From: Durusdinium trenchii
Lineage: Eukaryota > Sar > Dinophyceae > Suessiales > Symbiodiniaceae
DNA: 64,000 nucleotides
NCBI GenBank assembly: GCA_963970005.1
Contig: CAXAMN010005335.1
Location: forward strand, 1,293,668 to 1,357,667
Direction of reading: 5' to 3'
Under the pieces are notes generated by a model that did not search any database, had not been told where the DNA came from, and saw only the letters and a program-made list of their open reading frames with translations. The translations under genes and the position numbers were made by a program. Positions 56,606-64,000 of this stretch are shown one piece after another (the first letter of the stretch is position 1; each line of letters begins with the position of its first letter).

Positions 56606-56924
56606 TCAGCTTGTCTGATAGGTCAAAGGTGCTCTCCGGTGCCGACGCGACAGAAGGGCAAGTGGATCTGGAATCTTCTCCTCCAACATGGAGATGCATG
56701 GCCTTCTCCACCAAGATTGGAAAAGCCCGAGATCTTGCAATTCGACCCAAAGATCTTGTAATCTTTGCCAAGCAGAGACTTGGAAGGAGACTATATAACT
56801 CCTTCGTCGATTAAGGCAGAGATCAAGCGAGTTCCGGGCCCATTCCACAAGTTCCGGACGGGGTTCCAGAGCAAGGGAACCTGCCTTTTCAATCCTTTTC
56901 AATAGATCTTCCAAACGGCATGAT
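56606..56924 (-). CDS. Terminal exon, Leu/Trp-rich helical protein
   Basis: After GCACACTTTAG one base and 105 codons run to TGA at 56606. The sequence begins with a basic/Leu helix (L-E-D-L-L-K-R-I-E-K), has E-L-V-E-W-A-R-N-S-L and then Trp/Leu/Gln heptad-like spacing, suggesting an amphipathic or coiled-coil protein. No family is recognised. Overlapping frames on both strands are shorter and less regular. Confidence 0.52.
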
Positions 56925-57693
56925 CTAAAGTGTGCTCATGGGTTTGCCTGTTTTCAGTACACAGCGAGTTCCAAGCAGCGGAACGGATGAGCAGCGTGGG
57001 TTGATATTGGGGATGCTTGCTCATTTGGGATCACGGATGTGATTATCAATGTGATGTGATTGTCATATTTTCCAAGAAGTCTCAGCTGGGTCAGAACTGT
57101 GAAGCTTTAGGAAGTGTTGCCGACTAAGGTCTAGAGCCATACGTTCTACTTGCTCCTTCAGACAAGCGAAGCTTTCCACACCACTTCTATCAGCTGGTCA
57201 TTTTTGGGGAAGACCATGGAAGACCATGTCCATACATTTGCGGCAAACCAATGCTTTCCACGCGACCCAATGTTCTCCATCTTGATCCCCTCAATCCCCC
57301 ACCGTCTTCACCACGACCAACGGACGCCTGGTTTGTAGAGGCCATGGTCGTGGAGCGCCGGATCCTCGGCGGCGATCCAAGAGGCTCGCAGCGGAATGGT
57401 GCCAGGGCACCAGGGCATGGCGGTGGATGGAAGTCATGGAGTGCTTGAAGACGGCTCGGTGAAAATTGGTGAACATAGGCGGGTGGCTTGAGTGTCCTAA
57501 TCTCACATGGAGCCGACTTGTGCGAATTAATGCCAGTCCGGTTATGCCAGTCCGGTTGTTGATCTCACAAGCATCTCCCTCTCCATCTGGTTGTTGATGG
57601 AAGTAATGCCAGTCCGACTTTTGTGGGTCTGGACAATGCCCTATGACCTTTGCTGTTCTCAGGTGGCCATGGCATCGCACTAGCGGCTTTAGT

Positions 57694-57947
57694 TCACCAC
57701 AAACACATAAAGACAAGAAGGGGGATCATAGCCCAAAGAGTTTGACTGGATGGATTGTTGGCGTCAGGCATGTACTCCACATCAGCCTTCAATTCTTCTG
57801 CACGATCCGTGCTGTCAGGATGCCAGTGGATGCTCTTTCTGTGCCTTTGAGGACAGCAGGGAGCAAGTGCCACCACCTCCGTCCATGTGTCGGTCGGGAC
57901 CGCGTCACTGTGCCAGGGACCCAAGCGATTTGGGAGCAGATCATGAT
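57694..57947 (-). CDS. Terminal exon with C-terminal hydrophobic tail
   Basis: From CGGTGATCAG two bases and 83 codons reach TGA at 57694. The body is Asp/Ala/Cys/His-containing and the end is hydrophobic (L-W-A-M-I-P-L-L-V-F-M-C-L-W), which could be a tail anchor. A GTGAAC donor overlaps the stop, so the exon may continue. It begins only 49 nt from the plus-strand exon at 57997, which makes at least one of the two doubtful as an internal exon. Confidence 0.42.
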
Positions 57948-57996
57948 CTGATCACCGGATAAATATTATATGCCTAACTATGCCTAGCTGTTCTAG

Positions 57997-58379
57997 GTTG
58001 CAAGGTGGCTTCTATAAATGAGAGCTCAAGGGATGCAAACTCTACCTGGATCGCAGAAGTCGAAGTCTTGATTCTTCATATCTTGGGTCCTGGACCTCAT
58101 CGGAAGAAAAAACTGTTTTTTCTCGATCCGCCTATGCGGCACCATGTGAAGGAGCGCCCCTGCAAGGCACACTTGGCCTGCACAGAAGTGGGGACGTTCT
58201 TCAGCATCGGTCTATCATGGTCTACAACTGGTGGAGAATGTTGGGATTGGCCGGACAACCTTGCAAATCTCATGGAAAAAAGCGGGAATGCTTCAGTGGG
58301 CGATATGTTTCATGATGTGTTTGGCAAAAATTGTAACAGTCCCACAAAAACAAAACACTGGCCATGTGTGGTCTTTTGA
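57997..58379 (+). CDS. Terminal exon, Cys-containing, unknown protein
   Basis: After GCTGTTCTAG two bases and 126 codons run to TGA. It contains a Lys/Phe-rich segment, then P-C-K-A-H-L-A-C, E-C-W-D-W, N-C-N and a W-P-C near the end, a spacing that could form disulfides. Codon bias is good through most of its length. No family is recognised. Confidence 0.45.
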
Positions 58380-59520
58380 TTCATCAAACATCCGCGGTCC
58401 CTGGAACGGTGTTGCCGGAACCAGCACTTGGGAAGCTTCCTACAAGTAGGTCTATTGAGCCACGCAATTGATCCACAAACTGCAACGGGCCCTTCAAGTT
58501 GGAGCTCTGGCATTGGTGTCGACCCCATGCCGGCTGCGAGTGGTCTTGGTCTTGTTCAGCGTCACTTCAACAGCAGTTCTTGTGTACAGTATATATATAT
58601 ATGATAGTACATGACCTCAAAAGAGCAATGTTGTTGCAAAATCGTCACAATTGCAAATCCACGGTTTCTAGGGCCTTAATAGTTGCAACAAAAATCCTTT
58701 GTTGAATCTGAGTCGGAAAACTGTGGTGGGCGGGTAAAGCCAAGTCATTAGACCTATTTGAAAGTTTTTGTGGTAGAACACTACTGGTTTGGCATGAGCC
58801 TTCCAGTTCTCCCTTCGAAACGACACCCCGTCGGCCTGCGGGTCGCATTTGCAACCAGCTGAGGTGAGACCTGGGCATGGTGCAAATCTGAAATGGCACG
58901 CGGCTCAGAGAAACGGATGTGAAACTTGGATATGGCGAATTTTGGGACACGAATTTCCCCGGCCCAAAGGTACCATGTTTTTGGAACGATATACCGTGTT
59001 TTCGGCAATTGCAAGCTACAAAGATGTCAACTACTGCAAGTCTACAATTTTTTTCCGAGCCACCGACTTTGGTTCCCACCATCGACTATTGGATCGGCCC
59101 ATGGTTGTCAAGTTGATGGTCATTGCTGGTCAATTGGCCTGTTTCATTCTGGTGTTTCTGGTGGGTCCCTCACTTAAGGGGTCAGTGAAAACTTAGAAGT
59201 ATTGTAGGGCATTCTGCTGCATTCTACAGTGTGCATGATGCACTTATATAATCTTATATATACACTGGCCAGAAGAAAGTTGCGCTTGTTGATGTTGAGA
59301 CTCATGACAACCCTATCCCCTAGAATCCTACACCATGAGACAAGGAAGGTGTGGGCGGTCATTTGTCACCCCGGAAAGCCTTTTATTATTGTAAATTTAA
59401 AAGAGTGTGATAATTGACCGTCCCACGCCTGTCACGAAAATTAGACTTGTTAATTCGATCCGTCGTTGACCTCAGAGTGTTTTGTAAGAAGGTTAACAAG
59501 CGTAAACGTTTGTCTGCCTG
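58380..59520. other. No confident gene
   Basis: A minus frame at 58645-59082 (145 codons) and a plus frame at 58849-59196 with a hydrophobic C-terminal segment overlap; neither has clear splice sites. Confidence 0.3.
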
Positions 59521-59524
59521 AAGT

Positions 59525-60425
59525 ATATATATATATGTATATGACACAAATGCGTGTGTCCAATTCAAACATGTTGCCCGTGCGTTGCCTGGTGCAGCCC
59601 ACAAATTATTTTAAAAAAATCATTCCGGATCGGTCAAATTGTGCTGTTGCACTTGCGCAGCTTCATGGTCCCAAAACAGGGCTAGCGTTCGGAAGAAGTG
59701 ACGGCCCGGCTTTGGTGGCCAGAAAATGGACCCAGCTTTGGGGCCAAAAGATCGACTGAAGAACACATTTTTGAGCGAGTGCCGGTATAGAATCTTGCAA
59801 CACGCTGCTGGCACATTAAAAAATTGCATGTCACTAGCGCTCTGTCCGTTGTCTCACCCAACGGGCCTTTCGCAGTACTTCGAGGGTCCTCCACACCGAA
59901 CAGTCTTTTCTCAAGTTGTTGTTGGGGCCTGCTTTTTTGCGTTGCAGAATCACTTATTCGATCTAGTGTCATCCCCACCAGTGCAGCACGGCACCGTTTG
60001 GAAGCACCCCCTGATACAACGCTAGAAAAGTGCAGTTGCGAGGGTGGAGTTAGCAATGCCCCGCCCTTCATCAAATACACGGCTTGTCCCTCATCAAATG
60101 GCTCCACACCGGCTAAAAAGTTTGTAAGCTTGGGGTCAGCGGGGCCACTCCTGTAAATAGAACGGCCAAGCGGAGCCACGCAAGGGGCCACAGAAGACGG
60201 GCTCACTATACTGAGACTGCGAAGACCGCAACTGTCGGGGCCACACGCGGGGCCAAGGCAAGTCAACCAAAGCACGGGTCCAAAAGCAGGCGATAAAGAG
60301 AGCGTGAGAGAGCAGCAGTACATGGAGCGACATGCAAATGGAGAGACATCCCTTTCCGTAGAAAGCCATGTGCCAATGCGCCTAAATGGCGGCAGGAGTG
60401 GGCCAGGAAGCAAACCCAAAAGGCC
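59525..60425 (+). repeat. Interspersed repeat, copy 2 (uninterrupted)
   Basis: Collinear with 7770-8500 and then 10040-10100. It starts at a TA run. A minus frame is open for 273 codons (60503 to 59682) and its lower half aligns with a frame in copy 1, sharing words such as Q-Q-R-V-A-x-F-Y and S-S-V-D-x-L-A-P. Whether this frame is coding is unknown. No enzyme motif was recognised. Confidence 0.72.
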
Positions 60426-60429
60426 CCAG

Positions 60430-61033
60430 CAAAAACATGGGTGTTCGCTTTTCCGAACTGGAAAGTTTATGAAGACGAAGCTAAAACCCAGGAATGCTGG
60501 CATCGCAGTAAGAACATCGTTTTGGTGAAAATGTTGCTGGGACTATGGATAGATGTGGAGACCACAGCAGCCCCCTCCCCACACTAGTCCAGCCAGTCTC
60601 CGCCTTTCGTGTAAATACCGTGACTTTAGCGGGCCATGGGCCCTCCTGTGAATGCCAACGCTTTCCTGGGGCCAGCCTTGTCCATCCCAGTGAACGCTAC
60701 GACCTGATTGCCATAAGCGGGGCCACTCCTGAATTTTTGTCAATGCATGCAAAGGCATGGCAACACCCGACGTATTTGGAGACCAGCCATGCTTTCCTAA
60801 TAGGCGCATTGCCTTGTGCGAGGTTGGGGGCAAGTTTTGTTCTGGAGTCACCAGGTTTGGGCGATCGATTGGTCTACCCAGTCACAATACAAAAACTATC
60901 ACACTCTTAATATCTTTGATATAATGTAAAACTATATTGTATATAATATAATATAATAATATATAATATAATATATATAGGCTAGGTGAACATACGGTAA
61001 CATCCGAAGCCATGGGCAAAAGGAAAGGGAAGA
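60430..61033. other. No confident gene; AT-rich TA tract
   Basis: A plus frame at 60570-60908 is open without support. A TATAATATAAT tract lies at about 60925-60980. Confidence 0.35.
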
Positions 61034-61314
61034 CTAATAAAGCTGTGGGCCCATCGGTCCGATGCTCGAAGCGAGCTTCGCGGCCGGTCCAGGGTCGGTG
61101 CCCATGGGTGCTCCATCATCCATCTTATCCACCTTCTGCTTTGCACGGAGAACCTGGGGAGAATTCAGCTTAGTGCGCTCAATGTCTAAGCTGAATGACC
61201 TATATAGGTGCGTTGCTTCGATCCAGGTCATGTATTGATCGGATCTTCCTGCCGTCTGGTGAAGTCGAACACTGTGATTCACCCAAGGGAGAGACGCATG
61301 ACCGCAGACAAGTA
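61034..61314 (-). CDS. Terminal exon, unknown protein
   Basis: An excellent acceptor (CCAGCTTTTTCACCTCAG) is followed by two bases and 92 codons to TAG at 61034. The protein starts with a Cys/His part, continues with T-W-I-E-A..Y-R-S-F-S-L-D-I-E-R-T-K-L, a Lys/Asp-rich segment and a Gly/Pro/Met/Ala-rich tail. Codon bias is strong and no competing frame is as good. A faint likeness of the G-P-A-A-K-L-A-S-S-I-G-P-M-G-P stretch to the N-terminal region of L11/L12 ribosomal proteins is probably chance, as it sits at the end. Confidence 0.58.
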
Positions 61315-62683
61315 CTGAGGTGAAAAAGCTGGAGTGGGCTTGTTGAGACTGGCAATCCCATTGTAGAATGGAAGACAATATTGAGTTAGTATCAGTTAGT
61401 TATGTAACTTGTTCTTAACATTGCCATTGTTGGTTGAAGAAAATACTTGGCATTTAAGAAATTGAGCCTTCCTTGCCAGCCAAGAAGCAAGAACATCAAC
61501 CAACCAGCCAACCAGTCATGATCCTCTTGATTCACCTCCAATCAGCCTCATCCTCTCCACTGCCAAGTCCTGCCTCCTTCCCATGGCTGCTCAACTCCTC
61601 TGGCGAGTGCTCCTGGTGCTCTGGCATGATGCTCATTTTTGTTCGAGAAAATGACTTTATCATACTTTATCCTTTATCATGACAGTCGGCCTCGACTACT
61701 TCAAGCACTCATATGCCGGGTTGAATGGTCTTTCTTCCACGCGTTTTGCACTGCGCGATCTCAACCCGAAGTCTCGAACACAATGAGTCCCGGTCCAAAT
61801 AGCCCCAGAGGAATCACAATGATCATAAGCCTAATCCATTGGTAACACCACTTGTGCAACAATTGGATAGCTACCCTTGCACCCCTTGATACAGTTAACG
61901 CACCCTCAAATGTCCTGGTTGTCATCGAAGTCAGCACCTTCCGCCTCACTCGTCTAGACCAAGAAAACGACGTGCGTTTGCAAGAACCACAAAACGACTT
62001 CTCTGATCAGACTGGTGAAAGTGAACGTGTGTTTCCCGATGGCACAGCCAGGATGAGTCACCAGAGCCCGTGTCTGACAGGGGTGAAATTAAGCCACTTG
62101 GCCCCCGTGTCGACAGGGGTGGACACACCACCCACCCCTGTCAGCCACGTGGCTCTGGGAGTTGGACGTGGAAGAGGGGCATTCAGACGAACCGAAAGCA
62201 GTGGATCGAACCGAGCCGGGGCCTGATCCGCGGCCGGATCGGGCGAGAGCTAGCGTCGGATCAGACCGGAGAGAAGGTCCAAAGAGTATGGGTTGTAATG
62301 TGTTTTTTTTGACGTGAGCAGCAAGCATACAAACTAGGCAATGGACCCTATATTTATATCTACATTTGCTCTAGTAACTCTAGTATAGCTATATTGAGTC
62401 CATGTTGTTGAAGTTTTAGAGACCTGAAGGTTCCTGGACTCTCTTCCAACAAGTGCTTGTGGCCACAAACAGCTACAGCTGCACCCATGTTAGTCTTCAA
62501 AAATTTCCTACTTCAAGTTGCCTCAGGTTCCTGGCCTAATTTGCCAAAATGCCCACAAAAGGATGGAGGAGCCCTGGCATGGAAGGAACCTCGGAGTCTG
62601 CGTGGCCCTCATCCGTGGCCCTCTTCTGATTCTTCCACCTCCCAAAGACGAGTCTGGTGGCACCCCTGCGGTCCTCACCTCAC
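61315..62683. other. No confident gene
   Basis: Plus frames at 61852-62226 and 62457 onward are open. A CACCCCTGTCGACAC-like word recurs around 62080-62140 (GACAGGGGTG in both orientations). No exon was called. Confidence 0.3.
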
Positions 62684-62954
62684 CTTGCCCCAGCCCCCCC
62701 ACGGCCCCCCCACGGCTCCACGGCCCCTGCACGGCTCCACGTCGTCGTTGGAACCCGTTCGGACACCGGTGGGGCCAACCGGCGCCTCATTCAGCGGTGC
62801 CAGCTGGACGTCGGTGACACGGAGCTTCGGCATGCTGGTGACGCCGTGGGAGATGGCCTCGCGCCCGTCTCGGACGGACGGGGAGTGCACGGCCGTCCGC
62901 TCAGGCCTCGGCTTTGGTAGGGCCGGTGGTGCTCTGGGAGGGCGGCTAGGGCCA
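62684..62954 (-). CDS. Exon, Pro/Arg then Gly-rich, unknown protein
   Basis: From ACCACCAACCAG one base and 90 codons run to GGCAAG|GTGAGG, a near-perfect donor. The first third is Pro/Arg/Ala-rich and likely disordered; the middle (S-H-G-V-T-S-M-P-K-L-R-V-T-D-V) is more structured; the end is Gly/Trp-rich. G-rich first codon positions favour it over the long plus frame at 62457-63014, which overlaps it. Confidence 0.52.
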
Positions 62955-64000
62955 CTGGTTGGTGGTTTCGACTCAAAGGAATCAATCGGAATCAAAGGGT
63001 TCCATCATCCCTGAACACCCCGGACCCTTGGCCAGCATGTGAACCATTCTCCGAGGGCACAAGCACCAAAGGAGGATTGGCTTTGCTCATCCGTCCACTG
63101 AGGCAGTGCGGCGATGGTCGCAACATCCATTGGTGAGGCGGTTAGGCCACCCTCCGTGGGAGGGGTCGGACCCTTCTTTTTTTGGGCGTCCGGGCCCGGT
63201 TCCAAAGCCCTTGGTTCAGGCCGGATTCTTAGGATCTATATATGATATGTCATATGCAATATGTATATGGGGGTTTGATCTATTTCCCTTCTTCCGGGGT
63301 GTCTTTGGGAGGTTTCCCTATTTTAACAAACTGACACCCATATATACTACAAATATGTATAATGTATTGTGATGCAATTATGTATTGTATAGTGTGGACT
63401 CCTGTTCGGGGGATGACCCAACTCAACGGTTCGAGTTATCCGTCGGAAGTTGCATATTCATTTGCACACTTCCATGAACTCCCCGTGGCTCAAACTTCAA
63501 GACAGGAAAGAGTCTGTTTGCCACCACGGTCAGCGGGAGATGTTAATGTTGTGTTGTTGCGCAGTAAAAAGCCAGACCAAAGCTAGCTGCTTGTAGATAC
63601 GAGTATGGTGGCCCGGTGCCCGGGTATGAAATGGCAGGAGTCGCTGCCCCGTTTATGGCAGGAGTCGCTCCCCATTGGACAAAGACCGCCATTGCGACCG
63701 CATGCGACCGCCAACTGCGCGTTTTCTCCTTGTGGCACCACCTGCGATCCATCTTTCCCGCCTCATCCGCTAAGTTCTGCGCACGGGTCGCCACCTGCCA
63801 ACGACAGGTCGCGTCACCGGCACCTCGCTGGAGCGTTCGACCCTGCGCCCAGCAGGCAGGTGCCTTCAGAAGGCTGAAGGCTAAGGAAGGAAATAGAGAA
63901 TGGTCAGACTCACATCTCACTCCCGTCTCAAAGGCATGTTTTTCCCTGAGTTGATGCAAGTAGCCTGTTGTTGAAAGTTTGTCAGCAGCTTGTAAACTTG
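62955..64000. other. Right edge: competing coding-like frames
   Basis: Between 63543 and 63959 a minus frame (138 codons, ending in TAA) and a plus frame (112 codons from ATG at 63616) are both coding-like. ATGGCAGGAGTCGCT is directly duplicated at about 63631 and 63655. Splice sites were not resolved and the gene may continue past the window. Confidence 0.33.

Noticed and set aside
59682-60503. 273-codon minus frame as a gene
   Set aside because: It lies in an interspersed repeat without enzyme motifs; kept only as a property of the repeat.
61034-61110. Likeness of a Gly/Pro/Ala segment to ribosomal protein L11/L12
   Set aside because: It lies at the C-terminus, whereas in that family the similar segment is N-terminal, and flanking sequence does not match.
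1-64000. CRISPR arrays, rRNA, bacterial operons and Shine-Dalgarno sites
   Set aside because: No regularly spaced identical repeats with unique spacers, no rRNA-like conserved blocks and no tightly packed genes. The tandem repeats found have no CRISPR-like spacing.

Overview
The window looks like nuclear DNA of a dinoflagellate, most likely a Symbiodiniaceae or Suessiales type. This is an inference from: a decayed Ty1/copia reverse transcriptase-RNase H fragment of the kind abundant in those genomes, exon-sized coding blocks bounded by GT..AG signals, very low coding density, and many short inverted-repeat elements and microsatellites. I see no bacterial operons, ribosome binding sites, rRNA, convincing tRNA or CRISPR array. 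Exons below were found by eye from three things together: protein-like reading frame, splice consensus and matching intron phase. They are hypotheses. In this GC-rich DNA several frames often stay open, so I state where a second frame is also plausible.

Layout. From 1.6 to 14.4 kb, and again from 21.8 to 25.7 kb, nearly all supported exons are on the minus strand. They include a gene with three PAN/Apple-type cysteine domains (1.6-3.8 kb), Trp-rich exons (6.7-7.1 kb), a multi-exon gene (10.5-12.0 kb), a membrane or Trp/Tyr-rich gene (13.1-13.7 kb) and a terminal exon at 14.3 kb. A gene region at 21.8-24.8 kb has a possible signal peptide and a textbook EGF repeat, and another terminal exon lies at 25.3-25.7 kb. 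Exons after 27 kb occur on both strands (plus at 27.3, 37.4, 40.7, 44.5, 49.4, 50.7 and 58.0 kb; minus at 31.4, 34.9, 36.4, 38.3, 46.8, 47.3, 53, 56.7, 57.8, 61.1 and 62.8 kb).

Repeats take up much of the rest: a 0.8-0.9 kb interspersed repeat present twice (7.77-8.5 plus 10.04-10.1 kb, and 59.5-60.4 kb), the first copy interrupted by 1.5 kb of palindrome-bearing tandem repeats; a 1.3 kb AT-rich tract whose strand bias flips; a degenerate IS1595/ISXO2-like transposase frame (16.2-17.25 kb); a copia fragment inside a 1.17 kb tandem duplication (32.6-33.9 kb); a 40-bp minisatellite (54.6-54.8 kb); and a family of about 50-115 bp inverted-repeat (MITE-like) elements sharing the arm core ATGGAAGTGGA, at least one of them inside a predicted intron.

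The points most worth following are the PAN/Apple gene, in which one domain copy is split by an intron the other two lack, and the inverted-repeat elements inside predicted introns, which resemble the introner idea proposed for dinoflagellates. The recognised domains (PAN/Apple, EGF, signal peptide) suggest secreted or cell-surface adhesion proteins; no metabolic pathway can be read from the window.
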